Source of the DNA: Corynebacterium sp.
GTDB lineage: Bacteria > Actinomycetota > Actinomycetes > Mycobacteriales > Mycobacteriaceae
Length of the DNA stretch: 36,629 bases
Assembly: GCA_030530875.1 (NCBI GenBank)
Contig: JAUMUD010000020.1
Coordinates: 1 to 36,629 of the forward strand
Reading direction: 5' to 3'
The notes beneath the pieces were generated by a model that saw only the letters and a program-made list of their open reading frames with translations, did not search any database and was not told the origin of the DNA. Of the stretch, positions 11,139 through 18,933 are shown piece by piece. How positions within the stretch are numbered: the stretch's first letter is position 1; each line of letters opens with the position of its first letter. A program made the translations under genes and the position numbers.

Positions 11139-12003
11139 CCTCGCCTATATCCCAAGTCCACCCCAAGGCGTATGGTTCATCGCCGGCATGCCCCTTATCC
11201 GCGCCTACGGCATCTGCATCGTCCTTGGCATCGCAGTCGCCCTGTGGCTCTCCACCCGCCGCTATGTTGCCCGCGGTGGCAAAACCGACACCATCAATAA
11301 TGTCGCCATTGTGGTCATCATCTCCGGCATCATCGGCGCCCGGCTCTACCATGTCGCCACCGACCACGAAAAATACTTCTGCACCACCTGCAACCCTACA
11401 GACGCCTTCAAAATCACCAATGGTGGCCTCTCTATTATCGGTGCCGCCATGGCCGCTATGTTCTGCGCCTGGATTTATCTTCGCCGCAAAAATATCTCCT
11501 ATGGCCTACTAGCGGACTCCATCGCCCCTACTATCCTTATAGCCCAGGGTATTGGCCGTTTCGGAAACTACTTCAACCAAGAAATCTACGGCCGCCCAAC
11601 CACCCTGCCATGGGGTCTAGAAATCTTTTTGCGTCGCGACGCCTCCGGCACAGTCGACATGATGTACGGCCACTCCACCGGCCAGATTATGACCATTGTG
11701 CACCCCACCTTTCTCTACGAATCCCTCTGGTGCTTTGCCGCAGCCGCGGTACTTCTGTGGCTTGACCACCGTAAGCGCTTCGCAGGTGGCACCCTTCTTG
11801 CCCTCTACGTGGTTGTTTACTCCTTTGGTCGGTTCTGGATTGAACTCATGCGTGCCGACGAAGCCACCCACATCCTTGGTCTGCGCGTAAATACCATCAC
11901 CTCTACGGCGACATTCATCATCGGCCTCGTGCTATTTTTCGTCCTCAACAATAAAAAATATTGGCGCAGCCTAACACGTTTTTTCACGCGTTCTAAGAAC
12001 TAA
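11125..12003 (+). CDS. lgt: Prolipoprotein diacylglyceryl transferase
   Basis: A membrane enzyme that attaches diacylglycerol to the lipobox cysteine of prelipoproteins, the first step of lipoprotein maturation. The 292 residues show about seven membrane helices, the Lgt signature 'GRFGNYFNQEIYGRP' (about 144-158), 'ITNGGLSIIGA' (about 98-107) and the C-terminal arginine motif 'YSFGRFWIELMRADEA'. Start ATG 11125 lies inside the preceding gene. The charged C-terminal tail is short. No terminator is seen before pyk, which has its own promoter 30-40 bases downstream. Confidence 0.95.
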   Translation: MQINNLAYIPSPPQGVWFIAGMPLIRAYGICIVLGIAVALWLSTRRYVARGGKTDTINNVAIVVIISGIIGARLYHVATDHEKYFCTTCNPTDAFKITNGGLSIIGAAMAAMFCAWIYLRRKNISYGLLADSIAPTILIAQGIGRFGNYFNQEIYGRPTTLPWGLEIFLRRDASGTVDMMYGHSTGQIMTIVHPTFLYESLWCFAAAAVLLWLDHRKRFAGGTLLALYVVVYSFGRFWIELMRADEATHILGLRVNTITSTATFIIGLVLFFVLNNKKYWRSLTRFFTRSKN

Positions 12004-12031
12004 AAAGGTAGCCGAAATTTCAAAACAGGTT

Positions 12032-12037
12032 TATCCT
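12032..12037 (+). promoter_or_regulatory. -10-like element (TATCCT), leaderless pyk
   Basis: TATCCT is followed by seven bases and then GTG 12045. No Shine-Dalgarno is present in the 41-base lgt-pyk gap. This fits a leaderless message for a highly expressed gene. The -35 is not convincing. Confidence 0.5.
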
Positions 12038-12044
12038 AGAACCC

Positions 12045-13454
12045 GTGGAAAGAAGAACTAAGATTGTATGTACACTAGGTCCTGCCGTTGCTAGCGAAGA
12101 GGGTATCCTCGGTCTGGTTGAAGCAGGCATGAACGTTGCTCGCCTGAACTTCTCTCACGGCGACTATGCTGATCACGAAAAGAACTACAACTGGGTACGC
12201 CAGGCTGCTGAAAAGACTGGCCGCTCCGTCGGTGTTTTGGGCGACCTCCAGGGTCCAAAGATTCGTCTTGGCCGTTTTGAGGAAGGCTCCACCTACTGGG
12301 CAAATGGTGAAGTTGTTCGTATCACCATTGATGATGTACCAGGCACCCACGACCGTGTCTCCACCACCTACAAGGGTCTCGCCAATGACGCTCAGCCAGG
12401 CGACCGTCTCCTCGTAGATGATGGTAAGGTCGCTCTCCGTTGCGTCGAGGTTGACGGCAACGACGTTGTGTGCGAGGTCGTTGAAGGCGGCCCTGTCTCC
12501 AACAACAAGGGTGTTTCCCTCCCAGGCATGAACGTCTCCGTTCCTGCTCTCTCCGAGAAGGACATTGCTGACCTGCGCTACGCCCTCAAGCTCGGCGTTG
12601 ACGTCATCGCCCTTTCCTTCGTCCGCCACGCTGAGGACGTTGACCTCGTCCACAAGATCATGGACGAAGAGGGTCGTCGCGTTCCAGTTATCGCTAAGCT
12701 CGAGAAGCCAGAGGCTGTTGAGAACATCGAGGCTATCGTTGATGCCTTCGACGCCATCATGATTGCCCGTGGTGACCTCGGTGTTGAGGTTCCACTCGAG
12801 GACGTGCCACTGTTCCAGAAGCGCGCTATCCAGCTCTGCCGCGAAATGGCAAAGCCAGTTATCGTTGCTACCCAGATGCTCGACTCCATGATCGAGAACA
12901 CCCGCCCAACCCGTGCAGAGGCTTCCGACGTTGCTAACGCCGTTCTCGACGGTGCTGACGCCGTGATGCTCTCCGGTGAGACCTCTGTCGGTGTTGACCC
13001 ACAGAACTGTGTTCGCACCATGTCCCGCATCGTTCAGGTTGCTGAGACCAAGGGCACCGTTCCTCCACTCAACCACGTTCCACGCACCAAGCGCGGTGTG
13101 GTTTCCTACTCCGGTCGTGACATTGCTGAGCGTCTCGAGGCTAAGGCTATTGTTGCCTTCACCGCTTCCGGCGACACCGCTCGTCGTATTGCTCGTCTGC
13201 ACTCCCACCTCCCACTGCTCGTCTTCACCCCTAAGCAGGATGTTCGTCAGCAGCTGGCCGTTTCTTGGGGTTGCGAGGCTGTCCTGGTTGATCCAGTTAA
13301 GGACACCGACGATATGCTCGCCAAGATCGACACCCACCTCCTGGGCATGGGCTACAAGCGCGACGACGTCGTGGTCGTTGTTGCAGGTACCCCTCCAGGA
13401 GTTGAGGGTAACACCAACACCATTCAGGTTCACTCCGTTGGTGAAAACTCCTAA
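12045..13454 (+). CDS. pyk: Pyruvate kinase
   Basis: Converts phosphoenolpyruvate plus ADP to pyruvate plus ATP, the final step of glycolysis. The 469 residues show 'TKIVCTLGPA' at the N-terminus, 'NFSHG', 'DLQGPKIRLG', the active-site signature 'VIAKLEKPEAVENI' (catalytic lysine), 'IMIARGDLGVEVPLEDV' and 'PTRAEASDVANAVLDGADAV'. The C-terminal regulatory domain is complete. The GTG start gives the usual MERRTKIV N-terminus and fits a leaderless promoter. Codon use is clearly more biased than in the flanking genes (almost exclusively C-ending pyrimidine codons, GTT/GTC, AAG), as expected for high expression. A strong terminator follows. Confidence 0.98.
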   Translation: MERRTKIVCTLGPAVASEEGILGLVEAGMNVARLNFSHGDYADHEKNYNWVRQAAEKTGRSVGVLGDLQGPKIRLGRFEEGSTYWANGEVVRITIDDVPGTHDRVSTTYKGLANDAQPGDRLLVDDGKVALRCVEVDGNDVVCEVVEGGPVSNNKGVSLPGMNVSVPALSEKDIADLRYALKLGVDVIALSFVRHAEDVDLVHKIMDEEGRRVPVIAKLEKPEAVENIEAIVDAFDAIMIARGDLGVEVPLEDVPLFQKRAIQLCREMAKPVIVATQMLDSMIENTRPTRAEASDVANAVLDGADAVMLSGETSVGVDPQNCVRTMSRIVQVAETKGTVPPLNHVPRTKRGVVSYSGRDIAERLEAKAIVAFTASGDTARRIARLHSHLPLLVFTPKQDVRQQLAVSWGCEAVLVDPVKDTDDMLAKIDTHLLGMGYKRDDVVVVVAGTPPGVEGNTNTIQVHSVGENS

Positions 13455-13475
13455 TCGAGTTTTACTCTAACCGCC

Positions 13476-13504
13476 GGCCCTGCACCTTGGTGCGGGGCCT
13501 TTTT
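13476..13504 (+). terminator. Terminator of pyk
   Basis: An 11-base inverted repeat (GGCCCTGCACC / GGTGCGGGGCC, one G-T pair) with a tight loop is followed by five T. It lies 22 bases after the pyk stop and separates pyk from the convergent HNH gene. Confidence 0.92.
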
Positions 13505-13519
13505 CCGTTCTTCTACCAC

Positions 13520-14989
13520 CTACTCCCGGAATCTCCGAAGCCGCTTATAGGTTTCGCGCACAAGCTCAGCCCGAAGCTGCTCATACTCTTTCGGAATCAA
13601 GGGATCGAGCCCACAGCTCTTGCCAAGGGCAGCCAAGGTTGAGCTAGTCGGGTGTACAGCAATATCCACATGCGCACGCCCCGATTTTGGATCAGTCCAC
13701 ACACTGGTACACAGGTCATCAAAGATCTGGAAATTACCAGGGTAGCGGGTTATCTGTTCATGATGCGGTTTACATACTGGCCGCACATCCCAGGTTTCCG
13801 TCCGCTTGGTGTCCTTATAATCTTCCAGGTGGTGCATCTCTAAGTTATGGCAGGTTTTACATCCTGGCATTGAACACTTCCCACCGTGGATTTCCCACAC
13901 TATTCGGTCAACCTCTGTGGCAAAACGCCCCTTGGAATAACTCATCACTCGGCCTTCCAAATCGGTAATGCTCAGTGCATGTTCATCACCATAGTGTTTG
14001 ACCAGTTCGTGAATCTCCTGGGTGGAGTAGAACTTCCCATTATGGCTAAAGGCCCACTCCGGGTGCTTTTCTAGCAGATCGACGCGCACCACCACATTAA
14101 ACCGAATCAAATCCATGGCGCTGGAATGCCGCATGCTCTCAAAAAGAATCTTCTGGGCGGCAATGCCATCCCGCTTAGCCTTAGGAAGTTTCTGCTCATC
14201 AGCGCTAAGAGAGCTATACTGGCGGCGCACTCCTTCCTGGACCACGGCCGCATCAGCCTCCGCCACGCCCTTGAGCACCAAGGTGCAATAACCAGGGCGC
14301 TCTGGTACCACCCAGAATTCCAAATCCTCCGGCAGCCAAGCAAACTTCGGCCCCGACAGATCGGCTGCCTCAATGGGTACAGCCTTGGAAGAATCCACAT
14401 CCACACGCGGCGGAAGTTTTCCAAGCTCTACATCGGGCACGGTCTCGGGCTCGATGGGCTCCACAGGCTCGACTGTGTTCTCATGACTGGTGACCGGCAA
14501 CAAAGGATCCGCCTCCGGGTTACCTTCGGCTAGGCGTGCCTGGTATTCGGCACGCTTACGCTCATCTTCCAGGCGCTTTTGCTCCGCATTATGCTCACGG
14601 ATACGCGCACGGATGATATTAATCAGGCTATTGCCATTGTGAAGCTCCACGCCCTCCATAAACTGGGCAAGCAGGTCGAGCTGGGTTTTATAGACGTGGC
14701 CGTCGACAGGCCGACCACGCTCGTCCGTAATGCTGCGGGCAAGACTCACAAGCTCCGCAACCAGCATAAAGCGCAGATTGCCCTCGATAAGGTGCTTTCG
14801 AAGACGCGGATGCGCATGGGCCTTGGCCGCAAAAAGAAGGGTACGAGCCTCACTAGTGCACAGCCCATGTTCTGCAGTCATGTGATCCACATACTGCTTA
14901 TAGGACGTGTTCCCATAAAGCTCTTTTGCGTGGGCCTGAAGCTGCTCATAGCTAGCACCCACGCCCAAAGTGCAGGTGCTAGTTAGCAT
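13520..14989 (-). CDS. HNH endonuclease domain protein
   Basis: A 489-residue protein with a helical N-terminal region (about 1-150), a Pro/Glu-rich linker (about 165-215) and a C-terminal HNH nuclease domain (about residues 365-425) containing 'CSMPGCKTCHNLEMHHLEDY' and 'VCKPHHE', that is, a Cys-rich zinc site plus the catalytic His pair. This resembles the multi-copy DUF222/HNH (13E12-repeat-like) proteins of actinobacteria, whose biological role is unclear. ATG 14989 is chosen because GAAAGGAAAG lies just upstream; an upstream extension to 15088 has no ribosome site. It converges with pyk. It could be a mobile-element remnant, but no flanking repeats or recombinase are seen. Confidence 0.85.
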   Translation of the reverse strand: MLTSTCTLGVGASYEQLQAHAKELYGNTSYKQYVDHMTAEHGLCTSEARTLLFAAKAHAHPRLRKHLIEGNLRFMLVAELVSLARSITDERGRPVDGHVYKTQLDLLAQFMEGVELHNGNSLINIIRARIREHNAEQKRLEDERKRAEYQARLAEGNPEADPLLPVTSHENTVEPVEPIEPETVPDVELGKLPPRVDVDSSKAVPIEAADLSGPKFAWLPEDLEFWVVPERPGYCTLVLKGVAEADAAVVQEGVRRQYSSLSADEQKLPKAKRDGIAAQKILFESMRHSSAMDLIRFNVVVRVDLLEKHPEWAFSHNGKFYSTQEIHELVKHYGDEHALSITDLEGRVMSYSKGRFATEVDRIVWEIHGGKCSMPGCKTCHNLEMHHLEDYKDTKRTETWDVRPVCKPHHEQITRYPGNFQIFDDLCTSVWTDPKSGRAHVDIAVHPTSSTLAALGKSCGLDPLIPKEYEQLRAELVRETYKRLRRFRE

Positions 14990-15074
14990 GGTCTTTCCTT
15001 TCGGACGAATAGTGTGCCACAAGTATGCCAGGAATAAAGGGCCCAGTTTCAAAATTGTGCAATGCAACAGCAAA

Positions 15075-15107
15075 GCCCTGCGAAGCAATCATATGCTTAC
15101 GCAGGGC
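15075..15107 (-). terminator. Hairpin, likely terminator of the amidohydrolase gene
   Basis: A long inverted repeat (GCCCTGCG-AAGCA / TGCTT-A-CGCAGGGC, six-base loop) lies about 60 bases downstream of the amidohydrolase stop on the minus strand. It is followed by TTTGCTGTT, a weak U-tract. It also lies just upstream of the HNH gene, so it may insulate that gene. Confidence 0.6.
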
Positions 15108-15165
15108 AAAGCTATGCAAAAAATTCGCCGAAAATTCTTTTTTCCTGTCCTAAAAAAGCGCGCAA

Positions 15166-16386
15166 TTAATGGCCCAAATAGGAAAGAACAGCCGACGCAC
15201 CGGCCAAGGTGCACGACCTCATAGTTGACTCATATTCGGGTAGGAAGGTGCCCATGTGGTTACCCGGAACCTCCTCGCCAGACTCCCAGAGATCACGAGG
15301 CGTAATACCCACGGTCCAGAAAAGATAGGGAACGCCGAAATAATTCGGAATAGTAGGGAAGTCCTCCGAAGCAGTCCACGGCTGGGCATCAATGGAGTCC
15401 GCACCAAAGACCTCATCAAAAACCGGGCGGACATGTGCGAAAACAGCCTCATCATTATCAGTGAGCTCACCATGGGCGGAGTAGACAAACTCCGGCTCCT
15501 GTGGGCAATTCGAGGCAAGACATTCGGCCTTGACCACACGCTCAATAGCCTCGTATACCGCGGCCTTGACCTCATCATTATAGAAACGGCAATTAAGCAC
15601 GAGCTTCGCCGTATTAGGAACCGTATTGTTGGTGTCGCCACTCTGCAGGGTACCCACGGTAATCACCGCAAAATTAAAGGGGTCAACCTCACGGCCCACA
15701 ATGCCCTGGAGGCGAACCACAATCATGGCCGCAAGGAAGGTCGGGTCAATGGACTTATGTGGCATCGAACCATGCGCACTCTTACCATGCAGCGTAATAG
15801 TGATGGTGTCACAGGCAGCCAAAGCGCCACCCGGCATACTCATCACAGCGCCGGCAGGCCCTGGCACAATATGCTGACCAAAGCAATAATCAGGCTTCGG
15901 AATATAGGAGCCCAAATCATCATTGACCATGGCAAGGGCACCCGCGGTGGTTTCCTCCGCCGGCTGGAAAAGGGCAATAAAGGTACCGGCCCACTTATCG
16001 CGATTCTTATCCATAATCTGGCAGGCGCCAAGCAGACTCGTGGTGTGCATATCATGCCCACAGGCATGCATGGTGGGCTTGCCATTTTGCACCTTGGTGG
16101 ACTTCCACGGCACATCGGTGGTTTCCAACACCGGCAGACCATCAAAATCGGCACGCATCAAGGCCGTTGGGCCCGAGCCATTGCGGAAGATGGCCACAAT
16201 ACCATGCCCACCAATGCCGGTTTTTACCTCACAGTCGAACTCGGCGAGCTTGTGCGCAATAGCAGCAGCAGTTTCTTCCTCAAAGCCGGAAAGCTCCGGA
16301 TTGGCATGCATCCACCGGTAAAATTCCTGCTGCCAGCCAAGCGGCCCACCCTCATAGTAGGAACCAAGCCACGAAAAAGTACTCAT
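15166..16386 (-). CDS. M20-family amidohydrolase (aminoacylase/hippuricase type)
   Basis: A zinc/manganese-dependent hydrolase of N-acyl amino acids or peptides, 406 residues from ATG 16386. Metal and catalytic motifs are present: 'MHACGHDMHTTSLLG' (Cys and His ligands), 'QPAEETTAGA' (Glu-Glu), 'FGQHIVPGPAG' and a C-terminal 'NHMGTFLPEYE' histidine. The dimerisation ('lid') domain lies between about 185 and 295. ATG 16386 overlaps the upstream gene's stop (ATGA) and has AGGTG seven bases before it; the longer start at 16458 lies within the upstream gene and is rejected. No signal peptide is seen, so it should be cytoplasmic. The substrate is unknown. Confidence 0.9.
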   Translation of the reverse strand: MSTFSWLGSYYEGGPLGWQQEFYRWMHANPELSGFEEETAAAIAHKLAEFDCEVKTGIGGHGIVAIFRNGSGPTALMRADFDGLPVLETTDVPWKSTKVQNGKPTMHACGHDMHTTSLLGACQIMDKNRDKWAGTFIALFQPAEETTAGALAMVNDDLGSYIPKPDYCFGQHIVPGPAGAVMSMPGGALAACDTITITLHGKSAHGSMPHKSIDPTFLAAMIVVRLQGIVGREVDPFNFAVITVGTLQSGDTNNTVPNTAKLVLNCRFYNDEVKAAVYEAIERVVKAECLASNCPQEPEFVYSAHGELTDNDEAVFAHVRPVFDEVFGADSIDAQPWTASEDFPTIPNYFGVPYLFWTVGITPRDLWESGEEVPGNHMGTFLPEYESTMRSCTLAGASAVLSYLGH

Positions 16387-16910
16387 AATTTCACCTGCCA
16401 AAAAATCGTCGGAAGCCCAGCCAAATCTGGGCAAAGCTCGGCCCCAACCCGTGAACAATATTCCTGCTGAATCGCGGTTGCCTCCTTGGGCGTATCGACG
16501 TGCACTGCGTCCCAGTGCACGGGAAGTTGGGAGGCCCCGAAGTTAATACGCGTCATATCCAAACCCCTCACGGTGGGCAGGGCTGCCAAACCCTCAAAAT
16601 GTGTACCAGGGTCAATGCCTAGGGCAACAGCTATACCAAGCCCACAATCCAAGGGAAGGAAAACCGGGCCCTCCGGTTCGCGCAACCTCAAAACAAGCTC
16701 GGTGGCCTCGCGTGCGTGGGCGTCGGCAAGCACAACACCGATGCCGTAACTGGTGGCACGAACCAGCTCCTCGGGGCTCTCCGGCATGCGGCCAGCGAAA
16801 TCATCAAGGTAGACCGTGGCACGGCCTGTCTCAGAATCCAGGTAATAGATTCTTTCCACCGGCTGGCCGAAAAAATTAATTGTAGGAATGTTCGCAGGAA
16901 GGAGAGCCAT
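16383..16910 (-). CDS. Conserved-looking protein of unknown function, coupled to the amidohydrolase
   Basis: A 175-residue soluble acidic protein with no signal peptide or membrane helix. It has strands such as 'RIYYLDSETGRATVYLDDF' and 'GPVFLPLDCGLGIAVALG', and ends with 'HWDAVHVDTPKEATAIQQEY'. I do not recognise the family. Its stop overlaps the amidohydrolase start by four bases, so the two are translated together and probably act in one process. No Shine-Dalgarno precedes ATG 16910; TAACCT lies seven bases upstream and could make it leaderless. It is divergent from sepIVA, with the two promoters about 15 bases apart. Confidence 0.7.
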   Translation of the reverse strand: MALLPANIPTINFFGQPVERIYYLDSETGRATVYLDDFAGRMPESPEELVRATSYGIGVVLADAHAREATELVLRLREPEGPVFLPLDCGLGIAVALGIDPGTHFEGLAALPTVRGLDMTRINFGASQLPVHWDAVHVDTPKEATAIQQEYCSRVGAELCPDLAGLPTIFWQVKL

Positions 16911-16935
16911 ACCGTCAAGGTTAGTCCAAAACAGG

Positions 16936-16941
16936 TAATAT
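16936..16941 (+). promoter_or_regulatory. -10 element (TAATAT) of sepIVA, leaderless
   Basis: TAATAT is followed by seven bases and then ATG 16949. The earlier in-frame ATG at 16940 overlaps this -10 and so should not be transcribed. This decides the start in favour of MYRVFE. Confidence 0.65.
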
Positions 16942-16948
16942 GGCTTGT

Positions 16949-17644
16949 ATGTACCGCGTGTTTGAATGTCTTGATGATATGGTCAAAATTGTTGACCAGG
17001 CTGTTGGTGTCCCTATGACCTCCAATTGTTTGGTTCCCCGTGCTGAAATGCAGCGATTGATTGATGAGCTGCGCGATGCACTACCAACCGAGCTTGATGA
17101 TGCTCAGGATGTCAACGATAAGGCCGATGAGATTATTGCAAATGCGCAAAATCATGCAACTGCGCTGGTAGAGGATGCTACCGCGGAGGCTGATGATGTG
17201 ACCGAGCGTGCCCGCCAGGAGGCGCATGATTTGGTTGCGGATGCGGAGGCCCGTTCCCGTCAGATGATTGAGGATGCTGAGGATCGCGCTGCCCGCACCG
17301 AGGAGGATGCGCGCGCCCATGCCGACCGCTTGGTTGATGGTGCGGAGGCTGAGGCAAAGCGTCTCGACGCCGAGGCTAAGAGCCTCTATGAGCGCCGCGT
17401 CCAGGAGGGTCTGGATGAGCAAAAGCGCCTGGTGTCCGAATCTGAGGTTGTTCGCCGTGCCAATGAGGAGGCCAACCGCATTATGGACCAGGCCCATGCT
17501 GATTCCACCAAGCTTCGTACTGATTGCGATAACTATGTGGATAAGACCCTGGCTGATTTTGAAAATAGTTTGAATGCGACCCTGCGTGCCGTGTCCAATG
17601 ACCGTGCGGCCCTTCGTCGCGGTAGGGGAGTCTCTGGTCGCTAA
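16949..17644 (+). CDS. sepIVA: SepIVA-like DivIVA-domain coiled-coil protein
   Basis: A 231-residue, strongly charged coiled-coil protein. The N-terminus 'MYRVFECLDDMVKIVDQAVG' followed by 'VPMTSNCLVPRAEMQRLIDE' matches the actinobacterial family typified by M. tuberculosis Rv2927c (SepIVA), a septum and cell-envelope factor related to DivIVA. Residues about 50-215 are Ala/Glu/Asp/Arg-rich heptad-like repeats ('ADEIIANAQNHATALVEDA', 'EARSRQMIEDAEDRAARTEE') without proline. The C-terminus is basic. It overlaps the next gene by one base (TAATG). The neighbouring order DUF177-rnc-smc-ftsY is the same as in mycobacteria. The start follows the -10 position and the family N-terminus. Confidence 0.85.
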   Translation: MYRVFECLDDMVKIVDQAVGVPMTSNCLVPRAEMQRLIDELRDALPTELDDAQDVNDKADEIIANAQNHATALVEDATAEADDVTERARQEAHDLVADAEARSRQMIEDAEDRAARTEEDARAHADRLVDGAEAEAKRLDAEAKSLYERRVQEGLDEQKRLVSESEVVRRANEEANRIMDQAHADSTKLRTDCDNYVDKTLADFENSLNATLRAVSNDRAALRRGRGVSGR

Positions 17645-18120
17645 TGAACCCACTGGTTTTTGATATTAACGCCCTGAATGAGGGGGATTTCAAACACTAC
17701 TCCCAGGAGGGGGCAGCCCCGTATCATTTGGGTCTGCGCGTCATTGGTATCCCTGAGGGTGCACCAATTACGGTCGAGGCTGATATTAGCCACCAGGGTG
17801 TGGTCTTTAATGTGCACCTGAGTTTGAGCGCTACCTTGGCAGCCCAGTGCGCCCAGTGCGGTGAGGACTTTAGTGAGGACTATGAGCTTGAACTTGACCA
17901 GTTCGTCCTGGCTTCTGCCGATGCCGAAGGCACTGAGGACTTGTCTGAGGATGACCTTCCTGTCGTCACTGATGATGGCTATATTGATATGACCCAGCCA
18001 GTGGTGGATGAAATGGGCACGACCCTGCCATTTGCCCCTCATTGTGGTTGCGAACCACAGGTGAGTGATACCGAGTCCGCCCCGGATCCACGCTGGGCAG
18101 GATTGGAGAAATTTCTATGA
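17644..18120 (+). CDS. DUF177/YceD-family protein
   Basis: A 158-residue acidic protein with the YceD/DUF177 pattern: N-terminal strands, then 'AQCAQCGEDFSEDYELELD' (a paired Cys motif, about residues 62-80), an acidic stretch ('TEDLSEDDLP') and a late 'HCGCEP' that may complete a metal site. YceD proteins are linked to ribosome or rRNA maturation (in other bacteria adjacent to rpmF or affecting 23S rRNA). Here it lies between sepIVA and rnc, overlapping both (by 1 and 4 bases), consistent with an rRNA-processing link. No rpmF follows. Confidence 0.88.
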   Translation: MNPLVFDINALNEGDFKHYSQEGAAPYHLGLRVIGIPEGAPITVEADISHQGVVFNVHLSLSATLAAQCAQCGEDFSEDYELELDQFVLASADAEGTEDLSEDDLPVVTDDGYIDMTQPVVDEMGTTLPFAPHCGCEPQVSDTESAPDPRWAGLEKFL

Positions 18121-18881
18121 ATAAGAAAGGCCGACTCACTGGCGAAGCCGCACTAGAAGAGGCCTTTGCAGCGCTGGATAAGAAGGCGCTCTGTGATGCG
18201 CTGGGTGTTGAGATCCGTGATGATCTGCTTCGCCTGGCACTTACGCACCGCAGTTTTGCCAATGAGAATGGGATGCTGCCAAATAATGAGCGCCTGGAAT
18301 TTATGGGCGACTCCGTTTTTGGTTTGTCTGTGGCCACCAAGCTCTTTGAGGTGCACCCCAATATTCCCGAAAGTGGCTTGTCGAAGATGAAAGCTGCCGT
18401 GGTTAGCGGATTCTCACTAGCCGAGGTTGCTCGCACCTTCGATCTGGGAAGCTATATTTTGCTTGGTCGTGGTGAAACCATGTCTGGTGGTGCCAATAAG
18501 ACCTCCATTTTGGCCGACACCTTTGAGGCGCTGATTGGTGCCGTCTATATCCAGTATGGTTGGCCAACCGCCAATGAGCTTGTGCTGCGCCACTTTGGGG
18601 ACAAAGTGCGCACCTCGACTGCTGAGTCTCTCACCATGGACTCCAAGACCTCGCTGCAGGAGCTTCTGGCCTCACTCAAATTGCCAATGGCCTCCTATAC
18701 TGCAGTGCAGGAGGGCCTAGTCCATGACCCAACCTTTACCGCTGAGGTTCTTGTTAATGGTGTGAAATACGGTCAGGGTGTGGGTCATAATAAGAAGGCT
18801 GCCGAGCAAAAGGCCGCCTTGGAGGCCATTAACCGTCTTCGTGCCGAGCATGGTCTTACCGAGGTACCGGCACCAGAATAA
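18117..18881 (+). CDS. rnc: Ribonuclease III
   Basis: A double-strand-specific endoribonuclease that processes rRNA precursors and structured mRNAs. The 254 residues hold a catalytic domain with the signature 'NERLEFMGDSVFGL' (about 57-70) and the second acidic site 'ADTFEALIGAVYIQYG'. A dsRNA-binding domain follows (about 180-248), with 'VNGVKYGQGVGHNKKAAEQK'. It starts in the DUF177 stop (ATGA). In most relatives fpg/mutM follows rnc; here a symporter gene with its own promoter comes next. Confidence 0.96.
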   Translation: MNKKGRLTGEAALEEAFAALDKKALCDALGVEIRDDLLRLALTHRSFANENGMLPNNERLEFMGDSVFGLSVATKLFEVHPNIPESGLSKMKAAVVSGFSLAEVARTFDLGSYILLGRGETMSGGANKTSILADTFEALIGAVYIQYGWPTANELVLRHFGDKVRTSTAESLTMDSKTSLQELLASLKLPMASYTAVQEGLVHDPTFTAEVLVNGVKYGQGVGHNKKAAEQKAALEAINRLRAEHGLTEVPAPE

Positions 18882-18921
18882 GTCAATAACTGTTGAAGTA
18901 TAAATTATTGGTTAGCTTTGA

Positions 18922-18927
18922 TATAGT
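18922..18927 (+). promoter_or_regulatory. -10 element (TATAGT) of the AGCS symporter gene, leaderless
   Basis: TATAGT is followed by six bases and then ATG 18934. No Shine-Dalgarno is present. The 52-base gap after rnc is AT-rich compared with its surroundings. Confidence 0.6.
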
Positions 18928-18933
18928 TCCTGT

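Noticed and set aside
12075-13433. Long antisense frames opposite pyk, hisD, smc, ffh and others
   Set aside because: They mirror strongly biased coding genes, lack family resemblance, and have no ribosome sites; they are shadows.
14990-15088. N-terminal extension of the HNH protein
   Set aside because: Residues MLRRALLLH... come from a frame open upstream without a ribosome site, and a strong Shine-Dalgarno marks ATG 14989.
16387-16458. Longer amidohydrolase start
   Set aside because: It lies within the coding end of the 175-residue gene; ATG 16386 has AGGTG and the typical 4-base overlap.
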